The notes under the pieces were generated by a model. It saw only the letters and a list, made by a program, of their open reading frames with translations, was not told the DNA's origin and ran no database searches. Positions 1 through 11,190 of a stretch of DNA of 64,000 bases are shown in pieces. A program made the translations under genes and the position numbers. Source of the stretch: Otatea glauca (Eukaryota > Streptophyta > Magnoliopsida > Poales > Poaceae); the NCBI GenBank assembly GCA_036346275.1, contig CM070725.1:43834104-43898103 (forward strand), read 5' to 3'. Every line of letters starts with the position of its first letter. Position 1 is the first letter of the stretch.

Positions 1-169
1 CAATATACACTTGCTTAGATGTGCAAGGTGGTATTACGAAATTAGATCGTTGCTTTTCCCATTGTTGAGGACATTACTCAATAAAGGATATTAATGCCAG
101 GTAATTGTGTCCTCTCGTCATCTCATTTGAGCTTAATGATAGTGTTCCAACACTGCACTACAACAGGAA

Positions 170-171
<2 letters not shown>

Positions 172-247
<76 letters not shown>
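172..247. repeat. (TA)n microsatellite
   Basis: An uninterrupted TA dinucleotide run of about 38 units. It translates as alternating Ile/Tyr, so reading frames across it are not genes. Confidence 0.97.
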
Positions 248-249
<2 letters not shown>

Positions 250-478
250 GTGAAACACCTGTGTTATGCTATGCATTAACTCAAGGGTTTCAAGTATATT
301 AAGTACACTTCATCACTAAGAGAGAATGTGCATCCATCTTTTTTTTTCATGAAGCGATTATATATATATCTTACGTAGCTTCACTAAAATCTGATGATAT
401 TGCACTAATTTCTGTCTCAGATACCAGATAAAGTTATTGGGTGAATTAACATTGACTTACCTTAAGAGTTCTTTGGGT

Positions 479-561
479 CCAACAGAATAAAATTTGTTTC
501 TGCTTTTATTAAAATCAAGCTCTTAATGGGAGTTATGCAGAAACAAATTTTATTCTGTTGG
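479..561. repeat. Perfect 25-bp inverted repeat (hairpin)
   Basis: Positions 479-503 and 537-561 are exact reverse complements, separated by 33 bases. The arms begin CCAACAGAATAAAATTTG. A transcript would fold into a perfect stem-loop. It could be a minimal fold-back element or a short duplicated inversion; no target duplication was identified. Confidence 0.85.
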
Positions 562-875
562 AGAATATGTTATTTGGCAGCGGTAGCTGTTAAAACTCAT
601 GTTTTGAGTTTGGAGAGAACTCATTCCCTTCATATGGAATATAGCAGCCAAACAAGACTTATTGACAGTTAGAAGCCAAACTGAATATAATGAAATCTTG
701 TTTTGCTAAAACTTGATGTCCAATCAACCCCTCGAGTCATGCATCGATTCATGATGCCATTTCTGTAGCTCAGATGATGTGTTGTGCAACATATTTCTTG
801 TTTTTACATGATGTTTTTAGCATAATGAAAATTAAGAGGTGGGTGTAATCTTTTAATTATCTTTTTTTCTTGCAG

Positions 876-1071
876 CTGTGGAAAAATCTGTCGCTAAGCA
901 AAAGGTAACCATGATAGGTCTTCATTTTACTAGGATTCATGCGATAAGAGATTGAAAGATTGTGTATGCATCTGCACTGCTCGGTAACTACTAGCCATAT
1001 GTGAAGCGGACATAATGATTCTTCAAAAAAAAAACTTTGTCGTTTAGAAACTTCTGGCTTGGAATTTGTAG
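876..1071 (+). CDS. Possible last two exons of a gene entering from the left
   Basis: A pyrimidine-rich tract ending in TTGCAG precedes 876, and an AAAG|GTAACC donor follows 904. A TTTAG acceptor precedes 1048. The two pieces (876-904 and 1048-1071) join in one frame to give a short basic tail, VEKSVAKQKKLLAWNL, and then a TAG at 1069-1071. The earlier exons would lie before base 1, and I could not extend the frame convincingly into 1-110. The product is not recognised. The call rests only on splice consensus and phase, so it is tentative. Confidence 0.25.
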
Positions 1072-2014
1072 GGATCTACTTTCGGTTGTATACTATTTTT
1101 GTATTTTTTTAAAATATGTAATCATTGCAATGTTTGTATGGTTTCTGATTGGACAATGTGGAATTGTGGATGTTTTTGTTCCTTCTTCCAGTTAATTGTC
1201 AGTTAATTATAGGCACGGTGATTGCTATCTGTGCAAGTGTATGACTACATGGGAAATGAAAATGGTACTAGTGACAAAGCTAAAATGAAGTTCTATGCTA
1301 TAATTACCGCTGAAACTTCTGCTTATAGCTTAAGTAAAACAAAATACCCTTAACATATATGAGCAATCGGTATAACAAAAACACAACTTTTACTTTGGTT
1401 GGGTAAGGCAAACTTTTAGATTTCCATTGCAATGCATGGGCATCTGTATTAGTATTTCTGTAACTTCTGTTGATGACTGGTTTATATGATGTCAACTCAG
1501 GTAGGAAGCCAGGCCGCCAGAGACAAGCATTATTGAGATGGCAGTGGAGAGCCAAATAGTAATAATCATCAACTAATCCTAGGATATCACACACACATTT
1601 TACATTCACACATCCTGCAGACAAACTAAAACTGCATGTGGAGAAATGCGCGAGCTAAGTTCAGTCGTATTCGCGTGGAAATTTCTGCTGTCTCGACGCG
1701 TTTGCCGATGGCTAGAAATAAGCCCAAGTTCAGAGTAAAACTACTGTGACTTGGCAAATTTTCCAGCTCATCATAGAACAACTTTAGTGCACAAGCCATC
1801 TACTTGTATGCTGCACTGCATGCATGCTTTCTGGCAACAAGAGTTCATCAGATAAGAGAATGCCAAACACAGCTGTTAATCTCCCATTGTCATGTAAGCA
1901 ACATTAGACAGACAGCTTAGTGGTAAGGACATCTTTACCAACGAATTGCATGCCAACTACAGCAGGCAATCTTCTTCTTTCATTAGCTCTAGAGATCAAG
2001 AGTATCATCGACGA
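1072..2014. other. Intergenic, nothing recognised
   Basis: AT-rich single-copy-looking sequence between the possible upstream gene end and the first hAT-type MITE. A 106-codon minus-strand frame at 1304-1624 has no recognisable domain and is probably chance. Confidence 0.5.
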
Positions 2015-2022
2015 GTATGGAA

Positions 2023-2362
2023 AAGGGTTCAAAAAAATCGACACGAAAATCTCGCGATTTTCGCCTGTATCGCCACGGTTTGGCTTCTAAAACCGCTCGA
2101 TAAACCGGCCAATTAAAAAAAAAAAAATATAAATCGGTGAAAATCACACGACGAAAATTGCTCAAAAAATCGATCACCAAACGAGTTCAACTAGTCTATC
2201 GATTTTCCATGAAAATGGTTGATTTTTTTTTTTTTTCAAAATTTGGATTTTGAAACTCTACAATTTTTGACGATTTTTTACCGATTTTTAGCTCGATATT
2301 TCCGATTTTCAATTTTCGAATTTCGTCCATTTTTTTTTTTCAAATCGAAATTGTTAACCCTG
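2023..2362. mobile_element. Short hAT-type MITE (CAGGGTT family)
   Basis: 340 bp flanked by a perfect 8-bp duplication GTATGGAA (2015-2022 and 2363-2370). The ends are imperfect inverted repeats: AAGGGTTC on the left, and CAGGGTTAAC read inward from the right. The interior is AT-rich with many CGATTTT/CGAAAATC words and no coding capacity. An 8-bp duplication with a CAGGG-like terminus fits the hAT superfamily. It lies about 200 bp downstream of the FLA stop codon. The same family recurs at 5080-6111, 34491-34841, 37878-39346, 48271-49204 and 54386-55743. Confidence 0.85.
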
Positions 2363-2567
2363 GTATGGAATACTTTGTGCATACATGCATCAAATAAAGT
2401 ATCAACAACCAGTAACCATAGAAGCATATATGATGCAAATACTCCACAACTTAATCCTAACACAATGACTATTATGTCCAAAAGAATGAAACCAGCAACA
2501 ATCCACATAAAAAAGTAAGCAGGGGGAGCATGAATGAACCCTGTGCCTCAACAATGTTAGGAAACTC

Positions 2568-3362
2568 TCACCACAGGAGCATCAAGCCACCTGATACGGC
2601 AAGCATCAAGTAATTGACAACACCAACACCGACATGGTACGATGAACTCTTCGTCTCCGACTTCGCCTTTGCGCTAGTCGATTTCCCAGACAACGGGCTG
2701 GGAGCGGCATCGGAAAACTTTGCGTCTGGGGCAGGCGCTGGGGCTGGGGCGAGCGGGGGGTCGCTCTTGAAGATCTGCATTGGCAGGAGCACCTTGTCAA
2801 CCTCATACACCGCAACCGGGCGGGTGGAGTACACGCTGCTGGTGATCTTCGGGTTGGACCACATCGACTTCACGCGGATGCTGCCCATGTTGTCGGTGAG
2901 GTTGAGCGTGTACTGTGAGCCGGCGTAGGTGGTCACCGGGTTGAGGCTGCTCAGCTTGTTGAACTCGGCCAGGGAGTAGTACTTGGGGAATGCGTGGTAC
3001 AGGAGCAGGGACTTGAGCTGGTCCTGGGTGAGGTTGGCAAATGTGGTCTTCCTGAGCGCGGCGAACGCCGAGTCCTTGGGAACGAAGATGGTGATGCCCT
3101 CCTTGGTGTTGTTCGCCTGGTTCTGGAAGGTCTCGATGACATTGGTCTTCTGCAGGTAGTCCAGGAAGGTGTGGAACGGACCGGCCACGCTGAGGAGATC
3201 GGCGAGGTCCACATGGTGCGGCGCGGGCGCGGGCGCCGGGGACGGCGGAAGGATAGCGGCCGCCGGAGCAGGAGGGCTCTTGGTCTTCTGAGCAAATGCA
3301 GGAGTGGAGAGCACAACAACGGCTAGTATGGTCGCCGTAAAAATGCCTGCTTTGAACTCCAT
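2568..3362 (-). CDS. FLA7: Fasciclin-like arabinogalactan protein, FLA7 type
   Basis: 264 residues in one coding exon. Residues 1-24 form a signal peptide (hydrophobic core, ending TPAFA). A Pro/Ala-rich AGP segment covers about 29-49. One fasciclin (FAS1) domain covers about 50-197, with the H1 motif ITIFVPKDSAF, the central LLLYHAF and the H2 motif VYEVDKVLLP. A second AGP segment lies around 203-225, with N-glycosylation sequons in the FAS1 domain. The tail from about 241 is hydrophobic, as expected for a GPI signal. FLAs are cell-surface proteoglycans linked to wall assembly and adhesion; the order matches Arabidopsis FLA7. The frame stays open upstream to 3596, but ATGATGGAG at 3360-3365 directly precedes the signal peptide, so the start is placed here (3365 is equally possible). 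Upstream sequence looks like a 5'UTR intron. Confidence 0.93.
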   Translation of the reverse strand: MEFKAGIFTATILAVVVLSTPAFAQKTKSPPAPAAAILPPSPAPAPAPHHVDLADLLSVAGPFHTFLDYLQKTNVIETFQNQANNTKEGITIFVPKDSAFAALRKTTFANLTQDQLKSLLLYHAFPKYYSLAEFNKLSSLNPVTTYAGSQYTLNLTDNMGSIRVKSMWSNPKITSSVYSTRPVAVYEVDKVLLPMQIFKSDPPLAPAPAPAPDAKFSDAAPSPLSGKSTSAKAKSETKSSSYHVGVGVVNYLMLAVSGGLMLLW

Positions 3363-3365
3363 CAT

Positions 3366-4461
3366 GCTGTATATCTGCTTGCCTCCACTTCTTCTCTGAT
3401 CCAAAAATATCCCTGAGGTCACGAAAGAACACTGAAGCATTAAACACTGAATATATCGTGCAATACTTCTTTTTTTTGTAATCTGAACTACCAAAGTATT
3501 ACTAAGTCTGCAAATCCTACACTGACTAGTAAGTAATACACGGCAATTAGTAATTAAGTTTTTAGTCAACAACAAGAGATCTAAATTGTGGCTCATGGTC
3601 TGAAATGCCAGAATAGTAACTTCTTGTGCTTCAGATTTCTAATTTTGAGACATTGACGATGTTGCATAGTAGGAACTAACAAGAGATCAAGAAATAGGTT
3701 GGTAACTTCTTGTGCTTCAGATTTCTAATTTTGAAACATTGACGATGTTGCGTAGTAGGAACTAACAAGAGATCAAGAAATAGGTTGCTCCTTGATCTGA
3801 AAGTCCGTATTGGTGTTCAGATCTTTCTGGTAAAGATTTCAGATCAGTAGGAATGAAAACAACTTCAAAACTAATTAATGGGCCTTTCCCTATCACCAAG
3901 AAAGACAAACGTAGAAAAAAAAAACATCTCACGCCTGATCTAGTCGAATTGACCGACATTATAGAACTGTAAGGTGCCACCTACCAAATCAAGACAGGAC
4001 ACTAAACTAATACATGAACGAAATAGTACTACATCTTGCAGATCTCAACACCATGGTAGAAGCCAAAGCTAAAAAAAGCCAAGAAAAAAGGCAACCACCA
4101 AATTAACAATTCCAGGGATACACAGCATTTGCTTCAACTTTAAGGCAAAGAAACACAGAGCACTAAGGAGACACTGAGCTCGAGAGGAAACACAGAGATC
4201 TGTTCTTCCCCGGGCCAAGAACTACCAGAACAGATCCAAATGCACCACGCACAGCACATTAAGTACCTCTAAGCTAGCACGAGAGCCACAAATCGCAACA
4301 CACGGAGGCCAGTGCAGCATGCTACTGGGTTGAAACGTGAAAGACAGGTTGAGGAGACTGACCTGAGCAGATCAGGGAAGTAGTGAAGGCAAGAGCAGGA
4401 TGAGAGAGGAATGGACTATGGAGGGTGGTGGGAGGGGAGTTAAGAGGGAGTGGCTATATAA
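3366..4461 (-). promoter_or_regulatory. FLA promoter, non-coding exon 1 and 5'UTR intron
   Basis: Read on the minus strand, a TATATAG box lies at 4454-4461. It is followed by a pyrimidine-rich leader, consistent with a non-coding first exon from about 4430 to 4363. That exon ends in a clean donor, CTCAG|GTCAGT (GT at 4362-4361). Candidate acceptors just before the coding exon are the AGs in CCTCAG near 3414 and GGATCAG near 3400. The implied intron is about 0.95 kb and contains an 86-bp tandem duplication. This is inferred from consensus alone; no transcript evidence was available. Confidence 0.55.
3616..3787. repeat. 86-bp direct tandem duplication
   Basis: 3616-3701 and 3702-3787 are adjacent copies differing at two positions (GAGA/GAAA and GCAT/GCGT). 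The pair lies within the putative FLA 5'UTR intron. Confidence 0.95.
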
Positions 4462-4561
4462 AAGGTGGTGTCTGGGGGAGTAAAAGATGGTTGGCAGCTG
4501 CTGATGAGAGAGAGTTGGCTGCCTCCTCTCGGCCTCAGATGAGGAGATGCACAGCACAATA

Positions 4562-5071
4562 AAGCTTAGCCAAACAGGAGCTGCTCCTTTCTGTCCTGGC
4601 TCTCTGTTGTTTTCTGGAGTAAATCACGTTGCTTGTGATTAGTGGTACGATTAGTATCCCTAAACTACAATACGACATTTTGCAGTACTCTCGTAGTGTT
4701 GCAATGCTTAAAAGTAAGGATGCTTCTGGTTCTGGCTTTCTGATTGAGTTGTCTGTTGTTTTCCGAAAGTTTCTTCTGTCTAATTGGACCTTGGATGGCG
4801 ACTGAGTTGCAGACTTGCAGTGACATTTTTTATTTTTAAGTTGTTAATTGTCATTCCAAAAAAATGTTGTTAATTGTCTATCTGTATTTCACATTAGCCT
4901 TCCATTTCCTTTTTTCAAAAGTACCAGAGGATAATTCCTTTGCAGAATTCTCAGTGTGATCATCCTTGCTTTAGTGTAAATCGCAAAAGCAAAAGAGTTG
5001 AAACGTAACGATCCAAAAAAAGGGTGAGTTTATATATGCTTTCTCAATTATAAAGATGAGCAATGCAAGGC
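4562..5071. other. Intergenic, nothing recognised
   Basis: AT-rich spacer upstream of FLA, with no open frame, repeat or RNA gene that I can support. Confidence 0.5.
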
Positions 5072-5079
5072 TAGGGTTC

Positions 5080-6281
5080 ACTTATCGACGATAATAGCTC
5101 GATTATTACGATTATCGATCTTACTGAGCTGGCACGAAATTAGAAACCGCTCGGTAAATTGGTCTAAATAAAAAAATCAGAAAATTTTAAAAAAAATATG
5201 CTTCATAAACCGATCAAAAATCGGTGAATATTGAGCAATTATCTATGAAAATTGACGAAAATCTCTCTAAAAAATTGGCTGTGAAAGAAGTTTACTTGGT
5301 CGATTATCGCTGAATATCGACCAACTATTGGTGAAAATCGATTTTTTTGAATTTTTTCTTCAAAAAATTTGATTTCGAAACCCTTTGATTTTTAAAGATT
5401 TTTAACCGGTTATTGACAAAGTTCGGTACTAGTCGTGGGGGCTATTTTCGAGGTCAAATCAATAATGTAAACCCTGATTACAACTAACCAACCGCCCAGT
5501 GAGTTCATATACTGACAAAGCACTAATGTTCCCTTTGGCCTGATCTTCTCTGGAACGCGATTCCTCCGACTTTCACAGTTTCACTCTGCTCAAAAGTACT
5601 CACTCATTTTTAATTTAGGATTTATAATTATAATATTTGCAAGAGATAATTGCGATTATCGATCTTACCGAGCCGGCACGAAATCAGAAACCGCTCGGCA
5701 AAAAATTCAAAAAATTTGAAAAAAATTTATACTTCGTAAACCGATCGAAAATCGGTGAATATCGAGCGATTATCGAAGAAAATCGAAGAAAATCTCAAAA
5801 AAATCGGCCGCGAAAGAAGTTTACTTGGTCGGTCGATTATCGTTGAATATCAACCAACTATTGGTGAAAATCGATTTTTTTTAAATTTTTTTAAAAAGTT
5901 TGATTTCGAAACCCTTCGATTTTTAACTAATTATTGACAAAATTTGGTACTAGCCGTGGGGGATATTTTTAAGATCAAATCAACAATATAGGGTTTAAAA
6001 ATTTTGATTTCGAAATCCTTTGATTTTTAATGATTTTTAACCGGTTATTAACAAAATTCGGTACTAGTCGTGGGGGCTATTTTCGAGTTCAAATCAATGA
6101 TGTAAACCCTGAATGCAACTAACCGACCAGTGAGTTCATATACTGACAAAGCACTAATGTTCCCTTTGGCCTGATCTTCTCTGGAACGCGATTCCTCCAA
6201 CTTTCACAGTTTCACTCTGCTCAAAAGTACTCACTCATTTTTAATTTAGGATTTATAATTATAATATTTGCAAGAGATAAT
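5080..6281. mobile_element. hAT-type MITE with flank, tandemly duplicated
   Basis: A MITE of the CAGGGTT family starts near 5080 and ends at 6111 with AACCCTG. AATGCAAG at 5072-5079 and AATGCAAC at 6112-6119 form a 7/8 target duplication around the whole block. Inside, the unit [element + about 168 bp of downstream flank] occurs twice: element 5080-5477 with flank 5478-5645, and element 5646-6111 with flank 6112-6281. The two flanks are near identical (both run from AACTAACC to TTTGCAAGAGATAAT). The second element also carries an internal partial duplication (about 5880-5990 repeated at 5995-6111). One insertion followed by unequal exchange explains this. Confidence 0.75.
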
Positions 6282-6846
6282 GTAACATGCGCACCGTCTG
6301 CGATTCCCCAGCAGAGACTATGCAGCATAATAATAAAAAAAATGAGAGAAGAAGAACCTTGTGCAGCTGCATCCAGTGTTTGGTCTGAAGAATTTAGTTA
6401 GATGTGAAGTTCTGAACAGAAGCTTCAGTTTCTGAAGGCGGCACATGTTTAGCACAGTCATCGGCCATGATATGAGTAACAGCTTTTGGCCTTTTGCAGT
6501 GTTATACTACTAGAAATCATAAAAGCAAAATGCAAGATTCGCAATTTCGCATACGTTCCTTTTTATTTTTTGCAATCCACATGGAGGCAGTGCATGTCGG
6601 TCTGAATACGACAGTATTCTGAATTACTATTTCCAATAATTGTACAAGCACGACCTAACAGGATTAAGGTGTAAATCGGATGCGATTACGTGAGCTCGCA
6701 GCCAACGAGATGATGAAGATGGTTATGCAGAAGCAGTGTCGGTGAGACGACCCACGTGACTAGTTGCGATTACGTGAGCTCGCAGCTCGTATCCGGTGTG
6801 GTTAAGCACCTTCGCTAGAGCACAACGGAAGTGATCACATTTTTTA
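6282..6846. other. Intergenic, nothing recognised
   Basis: No gene. A short phrase, GCGATTACGTGAGCTCGCAG, occurs at about 6681 and again at about 6768, a local repeat of unknown meaning. Confidence 0.45.
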
Positions 6847-7141
6847 ATCCTCTTTATTTTATTCTTTTCGCAAATGTAACTTCTTTTCGAACGAAATTGC
6901 AAATATTGTATTGTCCTAACTGCGGAACGTGACTCGCACGCTCTCCTACCGTGGGAGGGGACATCTCGCACTCACTTACCACAACAGGGAAAAGCAGTGG
7001 AAAACTCTGCCACGTTAAGCAAGTATGGAAGGTCTTCTCCCACGGTAGGGAAACGCGGGAGACATATTTGTTGGTTAGAATAAAACTATATTTGTAATTT
7101 CGTTCGGAAGGAGATTATATTTTAAAAAATAAGACAAAAGG
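6847..7141. mobile_element. Fold-back MITE with ~110-bp inverted arms
   Basis: The left arm (about 6847-6960) and right arm (about 7033-7141) are inverted copies. Both share the TTCGAACGAAATT / AATTTCGTTCGGAA core and the inner CTACCGTGGGAG / CTCCCACGGTAG block, with a loop of about 70 bp. There is no coding capacity. The exact ends and target duplication could not be fixed because the outer bases are AT-rich and diverged. Confidence 0.65.
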
Positions 7142-8169
7142 AGCTGTACAAAGCCATCACTTCAACACAACGCAGGATCGATCATAGCTGTTCCAGCGGT
7201 AGGTAAGAAAGGCTTAATCATGAAAGGAGAGTAGCACGCAGTTCTTGAGCTGTCATGCTTAACTGGGCTCCCAAGCTAAATCATGGGCATGGGCATGGGC
7301 TATCTACTACTAATACTACTGCTTTACATCCAATCCAATCAAATATAGCACAGCCAGGAAGTTCACATTTTCCAGAGCAGATCAACCCATCTGCTATTGC
7401 AAATTCATACTCCATTCAAGTGACTACAAGTTCAGTGTGTCAAAATTAAGCACAACAAGCTTTTCCTGACATGATCATCCTGGGTATCATTTCACATTAT
7501 CACCGAGCTCTTGCTTCACTCAATTTGAAGAAAACTAAGTGCTAGTACACCATATGCGTTATTGCTAAACTTTAAGATCGCCATTAATAACGCAGAAGAG
7601 CTTTCACTTTTTTTATAACTTCTCTCGAAAACTTGAACCAAAAAAATTTCGTTTCAGGTTGCTGCCCGCTGCCCTCATGGTCTCATGGACCACTACAAAG
7701 AGCAGAGACCTTGGTTCTCGCGGCACTATATTTGTGGCTCTTTTGCTTTTGGCCAACTACAAGTTTTAAACAAGGGTTTACTTGATCTGCAAAATGCACT
7801 CTCTTTTGTGTGCCATACTGCCCATACATGCCTGCTTTTAGTCGGTGCTACGAAAAAGATAAGCTCCCCTGTCAAAATCACAAACTTGGTAGTAAGTGGA
7901 AAGGCATATAAAACATAGTCTCGTGCAATCAAAATTTATACAGGAATAAAAGAGTAGTATAGCAAGAAATCAAAATACAATGAAGCTACGTTGCTAATGG
8001 AAAAGCATCCCAAAAACACATGAATATACGTCCAAAACGACCTATATATCAAAACTTATAAAATTAGTGATACAATAGTAAGTTGTAAATGATTATGAAC
8101 ATTCAAGATAAAGGAAACATATCACTAAGACACTAGCTTGAATCATGAGGTAAATTCATTCTACTAGTT
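7142..8169. other. Intergenic, nothing recognised
   Basis: AT-rich, with only short chance frames and no recognised repeat boundary. Confidence 0.45.
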
Positions 8170-9756
8170 TTCATGCCTTAAAAGCGTTTTATGATTCTAG
8201 CATCATCAATGCTTGTAAATTTCTCTCGCTCGGTGTAGCACACCATCAAGTCATTAAGCTAGTCATCCATTACTTTGATGTGCAAATCTGTTTTGATAAT
8301 ATTCATTACCGAAAAAGTTCTCTCAACAGATGTTGTTGCCACCAGAAGGATCAATGTCAACTCAGTAAGGCGATATACCAATTGAAAAGTTCTATCTTTT
8401 TTTGTTTCAACCATCATTTGAACAAGTATTGAAATATCACGATGTCCATTAAATTCCTCACCTCTCCTAATATTGAATGAAGGTTTGAATATAACTTCTT
8501 AACAAGAATTGATCAACTACTTGAAATCATCAGCATAAATCTTAGCAAGTCGAATAAGTTTATCAACATCAAATTTAGAGGAGTCACTTAGATTAAGACA
8601 AGACATGCATACCAATAACTCTGAGAAAACTTCATTAAAGCGATGATAAATCTCATTCATAGTTGCATAAAGAGCAGCATTAAAAATATCAACTTTGTAA
8701 CAATGATGTTGAGTCACTGTATATTTTCGACGTATAGATTTATCCATAACTTCAATAGTATCATCCATACTTAGAACAACAATCCCATAGACCTTATAAA
8801 AGCTTTTGACTTGGTCAAACAAAGGCTCCCACCCATTGTCTCTTATATCTTACAAGTGTTTTTTCACATCTTGTATCAAGCCCATAGCTTCAATAATGTC
8901 AATCCTTTGCAAAATAAGTGATAGCTCATTTATAATGCTCAACAAGGTTATTAAGAAATGCACGGTTAATACAAATTCAAAGCATTCTATCTTTTTTTAG
9001 CAAACATACTGCTCCACCATGACTTGAGTTTTGATAAGTATCTTCAATTATATGCTCTACATATCCACCACTGCCTCCCACATATGGCATATACGAAGCA
9101 ATGTTTCGAGATATGAGCCCACCGAGTATCTCCAAATCTGCCTTGGCCAGTTTATTAATGTAGACCAGTCCAATCTAAAATAAAACTATTCTCTAGCAAG
9201 ACATCATGGTGCTTTTCAATCCAAGCTTCTTTTCTCTTGCATAAGGCACTCATGACAGTCACTATTAGGGAAACCTAGTTGAAGAAATCAACAATAGCTC
9301 CACTACAACTTGCGACAGTGATAACCACCAACTTTAATTGGTGGGCGAACCAGTGGACATAGAAAGCCGATGTATTTCTCATCCCGAATAAGTGTTTGCA
9401 AGCCATTAAATTCACCTATCATATTAGAAGCTCCATTACAGTCCTGATCATGTAGCCTCAAAATAGGTAAACCATGTAGACCAAGCACACCAACCAAAGC
9501 TTTCTTCAATGCCGCAGATGTATTATTTGTGATATGCTTTCTAGCAAAAAAAATCATGACATTCCCTTGATTGTTGACAAATCTGCATGTTACAAATTTT
9601 GCAAAGTGAAGAACACAGTGATGCATAAAATGGTATGACCAAAAATTAGGATATGCAATTAACCTCACAATAACTTCCATTTGCTCCTTGTTGATACATC
9701 TCGAGGCTCATCAATAATCACTGCGAAGTTCCTATCTCAAATCTCACCCTTAATCA
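8170..9756 (-). pseudogene. hAT-type transposase (DUF4371 + dimerisation), C-terminal part, decayed
   Basis: On the minus strand, translated pieces match a plant TTF/zf-MYM1-like hAT transposase. The piece at 9303-9680 contains the DUF4371 signature LHDQDCNGASNMIGEFNGLQ (usually GQGYDGASNM). The piece at 8517-8822 matches the helical region before the C-terminus. The stretch around 8210-8385 encodes the hAT dimerisation motif SVERTFSVM followed by KTDLHIKVMDD. Frames are broken by stops and shifts, for example a TAG after IKVMDD, so no active enzyme is encoded. The N-terminal half continues at 11191-11890, beyond a nested element. Family identification is from recalled motifs. Confidence 0.8.
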
Positions 9757-9764
9757 CTTCCATG
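9757..9764. repeat. 8-bp target-site duplication, left copy
   Basis: CTTCCATG, repeated exactly at 11183-11190 on the other side of the nested hAT element. This marks one insertion event into the older transposase gene. Confidence 0.95.
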
Positions 9765-11182
9765 TAGTGGCGGAGCCAAGATTTTTGTACGCCTCAGGCC
9801 GAAAATAAGTGATTATTACGGTTGTTAAAGACTACAGACATTTAAGTATAACAAAAGTACAGCACAAATACACAATTAAAAATAAATTTGAATTCCATAC
9901 TTAACATTTCAATAAAATAGATAAAATATATCAAAACAATATAGCGTAGTGGAGTGGTAGAAAAGGTAATACCTAATTAACGAAGGTTTGGTGCATCTGA
10001 GACTATCATATTTTTCATCAATAATAGAATAAGAACCTGAACTTGTAAAAGATGAAATTGCACATGTAAATTAGGCACACAAAACTGTGAAGGTAACTAT
10101 TAAGGCACATTGCATTAGATATGAGCAATAGGAAAGCATAATGGTTATACATTTATGCCTACTTTCTAGAATCAGCAGCTAGCCAGCTAACACATTTTTT
10201 GTTTTCCTCTATCATATATAATAGCACTGGCAAGAACCTTTCTAGGGAAAAATTTCGACCTAATAGTCCTAATCTACTCAGTGAGAACTAAGATCTAAGA
10301 ACAATGAAGTTTACACATGGATGTACTACTCAACACATTGACACAGGTTGAAAACTTGAAATAGTTTAGAGTCTAGACATGTTGCTTTTCACGGTTTCAC
10401 CAATCACCAGAGCTTAGACATGTTGCTTTTTAGTTTCCACCAATCATTCAATCACCAGACTAACTACCAGAGCATAAACTTTAGACTTTAGAGTTTAGAC
10501 CAAAGTCACCAGAGCTTCACCAATCAGTCAATCACCAGTTCACCACACCAGAGCAGCAGAGCCAGAGCTTGCGCCTTGCGGAGTTGCGGCCTCTGGCGAG
10601 CCGACCACCGTAGAACGAGAGGTGGGGGCGCGAGCATGGCGGGGTTTGTGGCCGACAAGCGATCTGCGGGCGGAGGCGAAGCCAAGCGGCACCGATTGTC
10701 TTCTTGTTGCCGTCAGCGCCTTGGTGGGATCTGCGGCCTCGGAGTCCGCGAGCAACGGCGAAGCGGCCGTGGGCGGGTCGGCGGCCGGTGGGCACCGGCG
10801 AGGCGGCGAAGCGATAACAGCGACGGTCGTGGACTCGTGGGATCTGCCGTCTGGGAGGATCTGCGGTCCGAGGGCCGGGGGGGGGCGAGGCCGCCGGCGA
10901 GAGCGACGGCCAACCGGAGGGGCGAGGGCGGCAATCGACGGCGGCGCGAGCTCGGATCGGGCATCGGGCCGGACTGCAGGAGAGCGGTGGCATGAGCTGC
11001 GAGTGTGAGCTACGAGCCTGGCCGAGAACGCCCGGTGTGGAGGTGCCCTAGTCAAGCAAACCGAGTCTGGGCCGGCTAGGCGCCTCGAGCCCAAATAGAG
11101 ACTATACAATATTTTTTCCACTGTTATTTGTTCTGGGCCTCGGGTCCAGGCCCTAGTGACCCGAGGCCTAGCTCCGCCCCTG
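9765..11182. mobile_element. Non-autonomous hAT element nested in the hAT transposase relic
   Basis: 1,418 bp bounded by a perfect 8-bp duplication, CTTCCATG. The termini are inverted repeats: TAGTGGCGGAGCCAAG on the left, and CAGGGGCGGAGCTAGG read inward from the right. The CAGGGGCGGAGC end and 8-bp duplication are typical of hAT elements in grasses. The left two thirds are AT-rich; 10540-11010 is strongly GC-rich and gives long overlapping frames on both strands, all Arg/Pro/Gly-biased with no domain. That segment could be captured host sequence, but I cannot identify a source. No transposase is present. Confidence 0.9.
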
Positions 11183-11190
11183 CTTCCATG

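Noticed and set aside
94..302. Reading frames across the TA microsatellite
   Set aside because: They are translations of a dinucleotide repeat.
2278..2508. 76-codon hydrophobic minus-strand frame downstream of FLA
   Set aside because: It lies in T-rich 3' UTR-like sequence, runs into the MITE at 2023-2362 and has no family match; hydrophobicity follows from base composition.
3363..3596. N-terminal extension of FLA to the first in-frame ATG at 3596
   Set aside because: It would place 78 residues before a complete signal peptide, and the sequence has splice acceptor signals consistent with a 5'UTR intron.
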